Notes: generated from the letters alone by a model not told the origin. Positions 35,567 through 44,226 are shown, numbered from the stretch's first letter. The stretch is 64,000 nucleotides of DNA from an uncultured Collinsella sp. (GCA_934654835.1 CAKUGY010000008.1:1-64000); one strand, 5' to 3'. Made by a program: numbers and translations.

Positions 35567-35773
35567 TTAGAGCTGCGACTCCGGAGCCTCGTCCTCGTCA
35601 TCGCGACAAAGGACCACGCCCGCGCTTCCCAGCAGCGCGGCCGCGATCAGCGCACCGACCACGATAGGAGCAGCCCCGCATGACCCCTGCATGCCCGCGA
35701 CGAGCGCGGCGGTAGGGCCAAGACAGCCAAGCATCAATGCGACGGCGGCGACGGCGATATCTCGAGCGTTCAT
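35567..35773 (-). CDS. Small two-helix membrane protein, unknown function
   Basis: The 68-residue product has two hydrophobic segments (IAVAAVALMLGCLGPTAALVA and the VVGALIAAALLGSAGVVL stretch) joined by a loop with SCGAAP, and an acidic tail DDEDEAPES. A strong GGAGGA lies before the ATG and codon use is normal, so I treat it as real. No family is recognised. Confidence 0.65.
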   Translation of the reverse strand: MNARDIAVAAVALMLGCLGPTAALVAGMQGSCGAAPIVVGALIAAALLGSAGVVLCRDDEDEAPESQL

Positions 35774-35884
35774 GAGACCACTTCCTCCACGGGAAAGACC
35801 TTGTTTATCAAGACTTAGTGTGCCCCGCGCCCATATGCCCGACGTACCGCCACGGTAAGGGCTCTGTTAACTCAAATACGCATA

Positions 35885-35932
35885 CAAAACGGGCGCCTTT
35901 ACGTTGCCCGAAAGCTCGGTAAAGACGCCCGT
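35885..35932 (-). terminator. Terminator of the secreted protein gene
   Basis: ACGGGCG and CGCCCGT flank TTTAC/GTAAA pairing, with TTTTG following on the minus strand. Confidence 0.7.
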
Positions 35933-35958
35933 CCATCATATGTAATTGGTGCGGCAGA

Positions 35959-36726
35959 TTACCAACCGGTGTAGTAATCAGTCGTTCCGGCTGCGCAGCC
36001 CGAATCGTAGACCTTGCACTCGCCCTTAGAACCCGTAAACGTCGAGCCCTGGGACTTATCGCTCGCCGCCACAACGTAGTAGCCATCGGCATCGCGCCAG
36101 AAGCCCTCAGAATCCTGCGTCCATTCACCCGTGCGGTGATGATAGAGCACATTGCTGCTGTAGTAGGTCTCGCGACGACCGTTGTAGTTGTTAACGCCAC
36201 CGGAGCGCGTCAGGCCCGAGCCATTCGCATAGTAAGCGGCGGCAACACAGGACGAACTGTAGCCGGCGTTGTAATGCGAAGCCTGGGCGGCCTCGGCCTG
36301 GGCTGCCTCAAGCTCAAGCGCCTCGCACTTGGCGTCCTCGAGCGTGGAGCGAAGCTCGTCGAGCTCGGTCGACTTGGCGTCGACCTCATCCATCGTCAAA
36401 AGGCTGCCCGCGCCGTCGATGCAATCCTGCAGCACAGTGCGCTCGTCATCGGTGGCATAGTCGCCATACATGTTCATGATGATCTGGGCGCGCATCTCCA
36501 GGGAATCGCGCTTGGCCTCCATCGAGGCGTTCCACTCCTGCATGGAACCATAGCCATCGCCGCGATAGTCAACAGGCTGTACCAGCGTCGTCTCGGAGGG
36601 CGTGGACCCAACAGCGTCGGACAGCGTCGCCGCGTGGGCCTCGGTTGCGCCGGCGCCCACCAATAACGCCACGGAAAGGGCGGCAGAAAGGGCGGCGGCT
36701 TTCGGTTTTCGTGAATCGATCCTCAT
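35959..36726 (-). CDS. Secreted protein with helical region and 3D/RlpA-like C-terminus
   Basis: The 255-residue protein has a signal peptide cleaved near AHA-ATLSD (about residue 32). A charged helical middle (TELDELRSTLEDAKCEALELEAAQAEAAQ segment) follows. The aromatic C-terminal domain includes NNYNGRRETYYSSNVLYH, GYYVVAASDKSQG and GECKVYDSGC. That last part resembles the double-psi-barrel 3D domains of cell-wall lytic transglycosylases, so it may be an envelope protein. The enzymatic Asp set is not certain. GGAGG lies 11 bases before the ATG. Confidence 0.72.
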   Translation of the reverse strand: MRIDSRKPKAAALSAALSVALLVGAGATEAHAATLSDAVGSTPSETTLVQPVDYRGDGYGSMQEWNASMEAKRDSLEMRAQIIMNMYGDYATDDERTVLQDCIDGAGSLLTMDEVDAKSTELDELRSTLEDAKCEALELEAAQAEAAQASHYNAGYSSSCVAAAYYANGSGLTRSGGVNNYNGRRETYYSSNVLYHHRTGEWTQDSEGFWRDADGYYVVAASDKSQGSTFTGSKGECKVYDSGCAAGTTDYYTGW

Positions 36727-36897
36727 GTAGCTGGAAACCTCCGTAGTGAATTTTTGCTGCGTTTGAGCTGCGTGTGATTCGATCGCGCTGCATAGTACCC
36801 CGAGCAATTCGCGACCTGCAGTTTTTCTCAAAAGGTGCACGTCATTTGCGTAAAACGAACATTCACTCAACAGGAGTTTTCCACAACTCGCATGCAT

Positions 36898-36931
36898 AAA
36901 GCGTGCCGAAAACCCTGTTTCGGCACGCTTT
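36898..36931. terminator. Hairpin between the secreted protein gene and metY
   Basis: AAAGCGTGCCGAAA and TTTCGGCACGCTTT form a 14-bp stem with a 6-base loop. It may stop leftward or rightward readthrough. Confidence 0.65.
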
Positions 36932-36937
36932 CTATGC

Positions 36938-36978
36938 AAAAAAGACGTCTGCGCAAACATTGTTCGCACAGGCGTCTT
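36938..36978 (-). terminator. Terminator of metY
   Basis: AAGACG(C/T)CTG(T/C)GC arms pair and are followed by TTTTTTGC on the minus strand, about 60 bases past the stop. The rest of 36727-37038 holds the secreted-protein promoter region and no gene. Confidence 0.8.
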
Positions 36979-37038
36979 GAGCAGGCATTTTATGCAGTTA
37001 TACCCATCGAGTCGCAAGGGGGCCTTGCACAAGTCGCC

Positions 37039-38349
37039 CTACTCGTCCAGCGCGGCGAAGGCCTGCTTCAGATCCCAAATGATGTCCTCGGCGTTCTCGG
37101 TACCGATGGAAAGACGGATCGTGGAGGGCGTGATGTTCTGCTCGGCAAGCTCCTCGGCAGAGAGCTGGGAGTGCGTGGTGGTAGCCGGGTGCACGACGAG
37201 CGACTTGACGTCGGCCACGTTGGCGAGCAGCGAGAACACCTGCAGGTGATCGATGAACTTCCAAGCGGCCTCCTGGCCACCCTTAATCTCAAAGGTAAAG
37301 ATCGAGGCACCGCCGTTGGGGAAGTACTCCTTGTAGAGCTCGTGATCGGGGTGCTCAGGCAGGCTCGGGTGGTTCACCTTGGCGACATGGCCGTCGCCGA
37401 TCAAGAACTCAACAACCTTCTTGGTGTTCTCGACATGGCGATCAACGCGCAGCGACAGGGTCTCGGTGCCCTGGAGCAAGACCCAGGCGTTGAACGGGCT
37501 GATGCAGGCGCCCTCGTCACGCAGCAGGATAGCGCGGACATAGGTTGCGAAGGCGGCAGGACCAGCAGCCTCGGCAAACGAGACGCCATGGTAGGAGGGG
37601 TTGGGCTCGGCGATCTGGGCGTACTTGCCGCTTGCCTTCCAATCGAAGTTACCGCCGTCGACGATCACACCGCCCAGCGAGGTGCCGTGGCCACCGATGA
37701 ACTTGGTCGCGGAGTGGACAACGATGTTGGCGCCGTGCTCCAGCGGACGGAACAGGTACGGGGTGCCGAAGGTGTTGTCGACGACAACCGGCAGACCGTG
37801 CTTCTTGGCGACCTCAGAGATGGCATCGATGTTGGGGATGTCGGAGTTGGGGTTGCCGAGCGTCTCGAGGTAGATGACCGTGGTGTTGTCCTTGATGGCA
37901 CCCTCGACCTCGTCCAGGTTATGGGCATCGACAAACGTGGTCTCGACGCCAAACTGGGAGAGCGTGTGCTCCAGCAGGTTGTAGGAACCACCGTAGATGG
38001 TCTTCTGGGCCACCACATGGTCACCGGCCTGGGCGAGTGCCTGCAGGGTGTAGGTGATAGCGGCAGCACCGGAAGCAACGGCGAGGCCGGCCACGCCGCC
38101 CTCGAGCGCGGCGATACGGTCCTCAAAGACGCCCTGGGTGGAGTTGGTCAGACGACCGTAGATGTTACCGGCGTCGGCAAGGCCAAAGCGGTCGGCGGCG
38201 TGCTGGGCGTTGCGGAACACGTAGCTCGTGGTCTGATAGATAGGCACGGCGCGGGCATCGGATGCGGGATCGGCGCTCTCCTGGCCAACGTGCAGCTGCA
38301 GGGTATCGAAACCAAAGGTGTGCTCAGGGTTGTTGATGAACTGGCTCAT
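37039..38349 (-). CDS. metY: O-acetylhomoserine sulfhydrylase (aminocarboxypropyltransferase)
   Basis: The 436-residue PLP enzyme of the Cys/Met gamma family makes homocysteine from O-acetylhomoserine and sulfide. The PLP lysine is in HSATKFIGGHGTSLGG. VDNTFGTPYLFRPLEHGA and the YGRLTNST segment are typical. The length of about 430 separates MetY from the shorter MetB/MetC. ATG 38349 follows AAGGAG. It has a 17-codon leader ORF upstream and a LysR gene diverging from it. Confidence 0.92.
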   Translation of the reverse strand: MSQFINNPEHTFGFDTLQLHVGQESADPASDARAVPIYQTTSYVFRNAQHAADRFGLADAGNIYGRLTNSTQGVFEDRIAALEGGVAGLAVASGAAAITYTLQALAQAGDHVVAQKTIYGGSYNLLEHTLSQFGVETTFVDAHNLDEVEGAIKDNTTVIYLETLGNPNSDIPNIDAISEVAKKHGLPVVVDNTFGTPYLFRPLEHGANIVVHSATKFIGGHGTSLGGVIVDGGNFDWKASGKYAQIAEPNPSYHGVSFAEAAGPAAFATYVRAILLRDEGACISPFNAWVLLQGTETLSLRVDRHVENTKKVVEFLIGDGHVAKVNHPSLPEHPDHELYKEYFPNGGASIFTFEIKGGQEAAWKFIDHLQVFSLLANVADVKSLVVHPATTTHSQLSAEELAEQNITPSTIRLSIGTENAEDIIWDLKQAFAALDE

Positions 38350-38411
38350 GGTGATCTCCTTGATCGAACAAAAGTAAATAAATAAGAGAGAAGTAAGTCG
38401 CTGTCTCCTGA

Positions 38412-38465
38412 TCACGCCGACGGGCGCAAACAGGAGCCCGGCATTCGTCTTGGCAAGCAATTCAT
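38412..38465 (-). CDS. Candidate 17-residue leader peptide of metY
   Basis: AAAGGAG and an 8-base gap precede an ATG opening MNCLPRRMPGSCLRPSA and a TGA stop at 38412-38414. The ORF ends 62 bases before metY. It contains two Cys and two Met codons (counting the start) and overlaps a hairpin (CTCCTG...CAGGAG) that spans its stop codon. This is the layout of a translation-sensing leader. It is too short for any homology evidence. Confidence 0.45.
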   Translation of the reverse strand: MNCLPRRMPGSCLRPSA

Positions 38466-38533
38466 ATGCGGGTCTCCTTTCGCATCCCGGTTTCGTGGTC
38501 GGCCTAATTACCTACCGCCTTTGTGTGTTTTGA

Positions 38534-38562
38534 ATAGTACGAGCATTGTTTCGCTCGGTCAA
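38534..38562 (-). promoter_or_regulatory. Promoter of metY
   Basis: TTGACC (38557-38562) and TACTAT (38534-38539) on the minus strand with a 17-base spacer, upstream of the leader ORF. Confidence 0.75.
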
Positions 38563-38622
38563 TCACTTAAAAGCGCTAACCTGTTATCGGTTTTATAGAT
38601 AGCAATCGAAAGGATGGCGTCG

Positions 38623-39561
38623 ATGACCCTTCAGCAACTTCGCTTTCTGATCGCCGTGGCAGAGTCCGGCTCAATCAACGCCGCAGCTCAGCGCCTCTAT
38701 ACCGCTCAGTCCAACATCTCAAACGCCGTCAAAAGCCTAGAACAGGAACTCCACTTGGAAATCTTTACGCGCTCCAGCCGCGGTGTCACGCTCACCAACG
38801 ACGGTACCGAGCTTTTGGGTTATGCGCGCCAGGTTGTAGAACAGGCCGATATGCTCGAGGCACGTTACGAGGACGGCGGCACCCCGCAAGCCCGCCTTGC
38901 CATCTCCGCCCAGCACTATGCCTTTTCGGTCGAAGCCTTCGTCAACGTGGTCGAGCGTTGCCGCGACAGCAAGTTCGAGTTCATCATGCGCGAGACCACC
39001 ACATCGCAGATCATCGACGACGTCCGCGCATTTCGCAGCGACATCGGCATCCTGTATCTGGACGACTTTAATGCGCGCGTCCTGCAGAAGGCTTTTGCCG
39101 ACGCGCGCGCGAGCTTCCACCCCCTCTTTGACGCAAAGGTCCACGTATTCGTAAGCGAGCGCCACCCGCTCGCCCGACGCCCGCAGCTGTCCCTTGCCGA
39201 CCTTTCGCCCTACACCCGCTACAGCTTTGAGCAGGGCACCTCGAACTCCTTCTATTACGCCGAGGAGCCGTTTAGCTATATTCCCTGCGACCGCAATATC
39301 CGCGTGTCCGACCGCGGCACGCTCACCAACCTACTCATCACCTCGAACGGCTACACCTTGTCGACCGGCGTGCTCTCCAACGAAATGCAATGGGGCATGG
39401 CATCGATTCCGTTGGCAGACGCCCCGACGATGCGCGTGGGCTACATCATGCACGACGAGCGCAAGCCCTCTCCCCTGCTGCAGCAATATCTCGATGAGCT
39501 CGACCGCATCATCCGCGAAAGCCGGCCATCTGGAGACGGGGTAGATATCGTAGATTGCTAG
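38623..39561 (+). CDS. LysR-type transcriptional regulator
   Basis: The 312-residue regulator has the N-terminal winged helix MTLQQLRFLIAVAESGSINAAAQRL with QSNISNAVKSLE as recognition region, then a substrate-binding fold. ATG 38623 is used because GAAAGG then falls 9 bases upstream and the LysR domain begins at once. Its divergence from metY over about 270 bases suggests it controls metY in response to a sulfur metabolite, which is inference. AACC-N7-GGTT just upstream could be its site. Confidence 0.9.
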   Translation: MTLQQLRFLIAVAESGSINAAAQRLYTAQSNISNAVKSLEQELHLEIFTRSSRGVTLTNDGTELLGYARQVVEQADMLEARYEDGGTPQARLAISAQHYAFSVEAFVNVVERCRDSKFEFIMRETTTSQIIDDVRAFRSDIGILYLDDFNARVLQKAFADARASFHPLFDAKVHVFVSERHPLARRPQLSLADLSPYTRYSFEQGTSNSFYYAEEPFSYIPCDRNIRVSDRGTLTNLLITSNGYTLSTGVLSNEMQWGMASIPLADAPTMRVGYIMHDERKPSPLLQQYLDELDRIIRESRPSGDGVDIVDC

Positions 39562-39624
39562 CCCCCGACGGGCATGGCGCTACAATGGTCACTCACGAGA
39601 GAAGCACTCAGCGAAAGGAACCAT

Positions 39625-40110
39625 GTGAAGGTCATCATCTATACCGACGGCTCGGCCCGATCAAATCCGGGACGCGGCGGCTATGGTGCCGTACTCAAAT
39701 ACACCAACCCCGCCGGCAAGACCTTCACCTCCGAGCTTTCGCGCGGCTATGCCAAGACCACCAACAACCGCATGGAGCTCATGGCCGTCATCGTGGCGCT
39801 CGAAGCGCTCAACCGCCCCTGCGAGGTCGAGGTCCATTCCGACTCGCAGTACGTCGTCAATGCCTTTAACAAGCATTGGATCGACGGCTGGAAAAAGCGC
39901 GGTTGGAAGACCGCCAACAAGCAGCCCGTTAAGAACCGCGACCTGTGGGAACGCCTGATCACCGCAAAGAGCAAGCACAAGGTCGAGTTCATCTGGGTTA
40001 AGGGTCATGCCGGCCACGAGCTCAACGAACGCTGCGACGAGCTCGCCACCACTGCAGCCGACGGCGCCAACCTCGATATCGACACCGGCTTTAACGAGAG
40101 CGACCTGTAA
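39625..40110 (+). CDS. rnhA: Ribonuclease HI
   Basis: The 161-residue enzyme degrades RNA in RNA-DNA hybrids. The DEDD set is intact: IIYTDGSARSNPG, NNRMELMAVIVALE, VHSDSQYVVN and NERCDELA. The basic handle region KKRGWKTANKQPVKN is present. GTG 39625 follows GAAAGGA and gives the normal N-terminus. Confidence 0.95.
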   Translation: MKVIIYTDGSARSNPGRGGYGAVLKYTNPAGKTFTSELSRGYAKTTNNRMELMAVIVALEALNRPCEVEVHSDSQYVVNAFNKHWIDGWKKRGWKTANKQPVKNRDLWERLITAKSKHKVEFIWVKGHAGHELNERCDELATTAADGANLDIDTGFNESDL

Positions 40111-40183
40111 CGGCGTTTTCGCACGTTTTTTCGTTCTCCCGCGCTACACTCATCCTGTAGACCAAACAACGCAAGGGGGACAT

Positions 40184-41290
40184 ATGCTGCGCATCGCGAC
40201 CATCGGCACATCCATGATCACCGACGACTTCATCCAGGTCGTCAACGCCAACGACCTGGCTGCATTCGTGGGCACGCTCTCGCGCAATGCCGAGCGCGGC
40301 GCCGCCTTTACCGCTGAGCACGGCGGCGAGCGCAACTTCACCGCACTCGATGAGCTCGCGTCCGCCGACGATGTCGATGCCGTCTATATTGGCAGTCCTA
40401 ACGCACTTCACCACGAGCAGGCCCTTGCCTGCATCGCCGGCGGCAAACACGTCATCGTCGAGAAGCCCTTCTGCGCCACCGAGGCACAGGCGCTGGAGGT
40501 CTTCCGCGCCGCCGAAGCAGCGGGCGTTGTAGCCCTCGAGGCCATGCGCCCCCTCCATGACCCCGCCTTCCACGCCATCGAGGACGCCTTAGGCGAGATT
40601 GCGCCCATTCGCCGCGCTTCGCTGCGCTTTGGCAAATATTCTTCGCGCTACAACGAGGTTCTCGCGGGACGTGCCACCAATATCTTCGACTGCCACATGG
40701 CATCGGGGTCCCTCATGGATATCGGCGTCTACACTGTCGAGCCCATGGTCGAGATCTTCGGCATGCCCTCCGGCCTCACCAGCATGACCACGTTGCTGGA
40801 TCCCGCCACGCAACAGCTCACGAACGGACCCATCGACGGCTGCGGTTCCATCCTCGCCAGCTACGGCGGCGGCCGCATCTCCGTCGAACTGGCGCACTCC
40901 AAGATCACGAACGACTTGCTGCCCTCGCAAATCGAAGGCGAGCGCGGCACCATCCAGATCGACCATCTGTCCACACCCCGCAACGTGCACATCGACTACC
41001 GCGGCGATGTCGTGCGCGGGTCGGCCACCGAGGCCCCGCGCGAGCAGGGCGACAACGGCCGCGTGCTCGACCTGCCAAAGTCGAGCAACACCATGGAATA
41101 TGAGCTCGCCGACTTTATCACCGCCATCGGCGGCATCGATAACGTTAAGGAAGAGATTTGGGAAACCCCGGCCGGGCGCCACGAGCTTGGCCATTACCGC
41201 GACGTCACGCTTGTCTCACTGCGTATTATGGATGCCGTGCGCCAACAGGCCGGCATCGCCTTCCCCGCCGATTCGGTCAAGCAGGCCTAG
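40184..41290 (+). CDS. Gfo/Idh/MocA family oxidoreductase
   Basis: The 368-residue NAD(P)-dependent dehydrogenase has the N-terminal Rossmann region (ATIGTSMITDDF), YIGSPNALHHEQA, and the family's catalytic EKPFCAT. The C-terminal half supplies the sugar-binding domain. Substrate is probably a sugar, inositol or dihydrodiol-like compound; no pathway neighbours narrow it. AAGGGGG precedes the ATG. Confidence 0.9.
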   Translation: MLRIATIGTSMITDDFIQVVNANDLAAFVGTLSRNAERGAAFTAEHGGERNFTALDELASADDVDAVYIGSPNALHHEQALACIAGGKHVIVEKPFCATEAQALEVFRAAEAAGVVALEAMRPLHDPAFHAIEDALGEIAPIRRASLRFGKYSSRYNEVLAGRATNIFDCHMASGSLMDIGVYTVEPMVEIFGMPSGLTSMTTLLDPATQQLTNGPIDGCGSILASYGGGRISVELAHSKITNDLLPSQIEGERGTIQIDHLSTPRNVHIDYRGDVVRGSATEAPREQGDNGRVLDLPKSSNTMEYELADFITAIGGIDNVKEEIWETPAGRHELGHYRDVTLVSLRIMDAVRQQAGIAFPADSVKQA

Positions 41291-41292
41291 CG

Positions 41293-41694
41293 ATGGGTTT
41301 CTTCGACAAGCTCTTCTCTGGCGTCAATCGCGAACCCCAAAAACCCACTGACGTCGAACTCGAGCTGCGCCGCAGGCTTACCGTGCTGGCAAGTGACGAG
41401 GCCACTCAAGACACTCCCCTGCGCTATTTCTTGCGCTGGACGGGGCAAGTCCAGGGCGTCGGTTTTCGCTTTACCAACACCAACCTCGCGCAGGCACGCG
41501 CACTCACCGGTTGGGTGCGCAATATGGAAGACGGCTCGGTCGAGATGGAGGTGCAGGGCGCACCGGCGAATATCCTGTCTCAGCTCGAGGCGCTTCATGC
41601 CTCCTACGAGCGGATGGGAACGCGTTTTCGCCTTGCAGATGCCCAGGCCCAAGCCCCGCTTGCCAATGAAGACGGTTTCAGTCCTCGTTATTAG
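41293..41694 (+). CDS. Acylphosphatase-like protein
   Basis: The 133-residue protein has a roughly 45-residue N-terminal extension before the acylphosphatase domain. The key loop is GQVQGVGFRFTNTN (Arg for phosphate binding), and the catalytic Asn lies in TGWVRNMEDGSVEM. It should hydrolyse acyl phosphates. It begins 2 nt after the dehydrogenase stop and is probably coupled to it. The extension is unusual for this family. Confidence 0.88.
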   Translation: MGFFDKLFSGVNREPQKPTDVELELRRRLTVLASDEATQDTPLRYFLRWTGQVQGVGFRFTNTNLAQARALTGWVRNMEDGSVEMEVQGAPANILSQLEALHASYERMGTRFRLADAQAQAPLANEDGFSPRY

Positions 41695-41755
41695 TATTGT
41701 GTGCTAAATACGGTATCATTTAAGTACGACCGTTGATAGAGAAGAGGCGAGGCGC

Positions 41756-42136
41756 ATGGCAGTGCAAAGAAGAAATACCAAGCAGCGGAAGCTGGTTCTT
41801 GATGCCGTACGCCAAAGCTATAACCATCCTACCGCTGACGAAATCTACAACGTCGTGCGCGCGCAGGATGACAAGATCAGCCGCGGCACGGTCTACCGCA
41901 ACCTCAACCTCTTGGCCGATGCTGGGGAGATTCTCTCTATCAAGACGCCGGGCGGCAGCCGCTTCGATCGCACCATCGAGCCGCATGCGCATATCATCTG
42001 CTCCTCGTGCGGTCGCGTCATCGACGTGCCGCTCCCCTTCGACACCCAGCTCGATACCAAAGCGTCCGAGCAAATCGGCTGGAACGTCACCTCGCACTAC
42101 ACCATCTTCGAGGGCCTTTGCCCCGACTGCCGGTAG
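41756..42136 (+). CDS. Fur-family regulator (PerR/Zur-like)
   Basis: The 126-residue regulator has the Fur winged helix (TADEIYNVVRAQ, SRGTVYRNLNLLADAGE) and a metal/dimer domain with HAHIICSSCGRV and CPDC, the two CxxC pairs of the structural zinc site. Which metal it senses cannot be told. Its TAG stop is the first triplet of the long palindrome at 42134-42217. Confidence 0.9.
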   Translation: MAVQRRNTKQRKLVLDAVRQSYNHPTADEIYNVVRAQDDKISRGTVYRNLNLLADAGEILSIKTPGGSRFDRTIEPHAHIICSSCGRVIDVPLPFDTQLDTKASEQIGWNVTSHYTIFEGLCPDCR

Positions 42137-42217
42137 ATATTTGGGACATGCCTTAAAATCTACCTTTCCACCGTCATGCGGCCAAAAGTAGATTTCTAGG
42201 CATGTCCCAAAAATCTA
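42134..42217. repeat. Long palindrome containing both convergent stop codons
   Basis: Arms 42134-42167 and 42184-42217 (TAGAT...ATCTA) pair across 34 positions with a few mismatches around a 16-base loop. TAG at 42134 ends the Fur gene and the mirrored CTA at 42215 ends the HAD gene. It should terminate both transcripts. Confidence 0.85.
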
Positions 42218-43012
42218 CTCGGCGAGCAGGCGACGCAGTTCCTCTTCCACCGTTCGCACATAGCGGACACGGTCGTTGATGCCGCGCATAGTGGGATTGC
42301 AGTTTTCCATCAGATAGGGATGCCCAACGACGTTGAGCATATCGCGATCGTTCTCATTGTCGCCAAACGCCATCATCTCATCAGGCGAAATCCCCAGCGC
42401 GCGACCGTAGCCGGCAAGCGCGGAACCTTTGCCCGAACCAAAACCGATAAAGTCCGTCCATTCGGTTCCCGACGTCATGACATCAACCCGGTCGCTAAAG
42501 TGACGCTCGAAATACTCCAATGCCGCAGGCTGCTCTGCCTCGGGCGTCTGAAATGCAATCTTAATGACATCCTCGTCGATGTCCTCGGGACGGTCGACCA
42601 CCGCCACATCGCAATGGACCTCGTAACGCAAGTGGTCCACAAACGCATCGTTGCCGCTCATGGCGTAGAGGTGTCCCTCACAGGAAAGAGTAACGTCGGC
42701 ATGGGGGTAGGCGACCACGGCGTTCGCGATATCCATCGCCAGGTCACGTTCCATAGAGCGCTTGACGACGGCACGCCCCTCACTCATGACCAGGGCGCCG
42801 TTTTCGCACACGTAGCCCAGCTCATCGGCCACCGGGGCAAACAGATAGCGCAAGCTCGCATATTGACGACCACTCGCCGGCATAAAAACAATGCCACGAC
42901 GGTGCAGCTCATCGATGAGCTCAAATGCCTCGGGACGCGGCTCGCGCTCCCCCGGATGCAGTAACGTGCCGTCCAGATCACACGCGATTAGCTTGATTCC
43001 TTCAAGACCCAT
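42215..43012 (-). CDS. Cof-type HAD-IIB phosphatase
   Basis: The 265-residue phosphatase has ACDLDGTLLHPG, PASGRQYASL (motif II) and AFGDNENDRDML. ATG 43012 follows GGGGGA. This is the third HAD phosphatase in the window. The substrate is unknown. Confidence 0.9.
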   Translation of the reverse strand: MGLEGIKLIACDLDGTLLHPGEREPRPEAFELIDELHRRGIVFMPASGRQYASLRYLFAPVADELGYVCENGALVMSEGRAVVKRSMERDLAMDIANAVVAYPHADVTLSCEGHLYAMSGNDAFVDHLRYEVHCDVAVVDRPEDIDEDVIKIAFQTPEAEQPAALEYFERHFSDRVDVMTSGTEWTDFIGFGSGKGSALAGYGRALGISPDEMMAFGDNENDRDMLNVVGHPYLMENCNPTMRGINDRVRYVRTVEEELRRLLAE

Positions 43013-43095
43013 GTGCTTCCCCCAAAGCATCTCATCAACAGCAAGACGGACTTTGATTGATTGCCTCTCAAAGTCCGTCTTGCATATATGCGCGC

Positions 43096-43674
43096 TTACT
43101 TACGCGCCCTTTTTACGATCGTAAAGTCTGGAGCCATGCTCACAACGACATCTGCCGCGCTCGACGCAAAGCGTCGGCTGGCATCGAGCTCGCGCGTAAC
43201 CACCGAGAGTCGAACGCCCTCGATACCCCGGAGCATGCGGCCCAAAATCGGTTGCACCGGCGTATACATGCGCACGGTATGATCATCCGAGTCACGTCGG
43301 AAGAGCGGCGCGTGCATGTTGCCGATCTCCCAACACGCATGCGCGAGCGCAATCGGGTCCGTGCGGTCAACTTCGACCAGATAGACCTCGGCGCTGCGCA
43401 GGCGCACGACAACCGCTACGGGCACCGTGCCCGAACGGTCAATGGCAAGCACGTCACCGTCGGCAAGTCGTTCACTGTCAGCAACGCCCGGTCCAATATC
43501 AACCGTACGTCCCAGCTCCGTGATGCCCACAAATGCGCGGACATCCGCCTGATCCCAATCGAGCACCAGCTCATCAATCTCAAAGACGCCACCCAACTCC
43601 CGGCGAAGCAGAAGCTCATAGGACGGGTCGTTAAGATTTCCCAAGCACGTCGTCGAAACCAGGCTTACAGACAT
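43096..43674 (-). CDS. UreE-like nickel metallochaperone
   Basis: The 192-residue protein reads like urease accessory protein UreE. Its N-terminal domain has LVLDWDQADVRAF, GRTVDIGPG and DGDVLAIDRSG. The C-terminal ferredoxin-like domain has LAHACWEIGNMHAPLF, with His121 at the nickel-binding position of the GNRH motif, and ends in MLRGIEGVRLS. No His-rich tail is present. No urease or other ure genes are here. It follows a SlyD gene by 3 nt, and SlyD also handles nickel, so a nickel role outside urease is likely. Confidence 0.75.
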   Translation of the reverse strand: MSVSLVSTTCLGNLNDPSYELLLRRELGGVFEIDELVLDWDQADVRAFVGITELGRTVDIGPGVADSERLADGDVLAIDRSGTVPVAVVVRLRSAEVYLVEVDRTDPIALAHACWEIGNMHAPLFRRDSDDHTVRMYTPVQPILGRMLRGIEGVRLSVVTRELDASRRFASSAADVVVSMAPDFTIVKRARK

Positions 43675-43677
43675 CGG

Positions 43678-44106
43678 CTAGTCCTCGACCTCGACAAGCT
43701 CAATGTCAAAGTTGAGGTCCTTGCCAGCCAGCTCGTGGTTGGCGTCGAGCGTCACGGCCTCGGGCGTCACGTCGATGACCACGGCGGGGACGGGCATGCC
43801 GCTCGGCGTGGACAGGAAGAGCTTCATGCCCTTCTCGATCTGCTCGATGTTGGGAACCTGCTCGGCCGGGAAGGTCAGGACCATCTCGGGGTTATGCTCG
43901 CCGTAGGCGTCGGCAGCCGGGATGTGCACGGTCTTCTTCTCGCCCACCTGCATATCGACCACAGCGGCATCGAAGCCCTTGATCATCTGACCGGCACCGC
44001 AGGTAAACTCCAGCGGCTCGCCGCGATCGTAGGAGCTGTCGAACTGCGTGCCGTCGTCGAGCGTGCCACGATAATGGGTCTTGACCTTCTTGCCCTGGTT
44101 GGACAT
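43678..44106 (-). CDS. slyD: FKBP-type peptidyl-prolyl isomerase, SlyD-like
   Basis: The 142-residue protein has the FKBP core (VKTHYRGTLDDGTQFDSS, GAGQMIKGFDAAV) interrupted by the SlyD insert-in-flap, AADAYGEHNPEM and following. That insert gives chaperone activity. The His/Cys-rich metal tail of E. coli SlyD is missing. GGAGG precedes the ATG. It heads an operon with the UreE-like gene. Confidence 0.88.
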   Translation of the reverse strand: MSNQGKKVKTHYRGTLDDGTQFDSSYDRGEPLEFTCGAGQMIKGFDAAVVDMQVGEKKTVHIPAADAYGEHNPEMVLTFPAEQVPNIEQIEKGMKLFLSTPSGMPVPAVVIDVTPEAVTLDANHELAGKDLNFDIELVEVED

Positions 44107-44226
44107 GGTAACCTCCGTAATAAGGGCGGCACACAAAGCTGGCCGCCATGAACATATGGCGCTAACTATACCCTAGTCATACAATTTGAAGACAGTTTGC
44201 AAAGAAACGCTGCAACCGGAGGAACC

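Noticed and set aside
38350..38540. SAM riboswitch or T-box upstream of metY
   Set aside because: I could not find the conserved cores of either; the leader ORF plus hairpin explains the space better.
43096..43674. Part of a urease operon
   Set aside because: No ureABC, ureF, ureG or ureD genes flank it; neighbours are SlyD and a HAD phosphatase.
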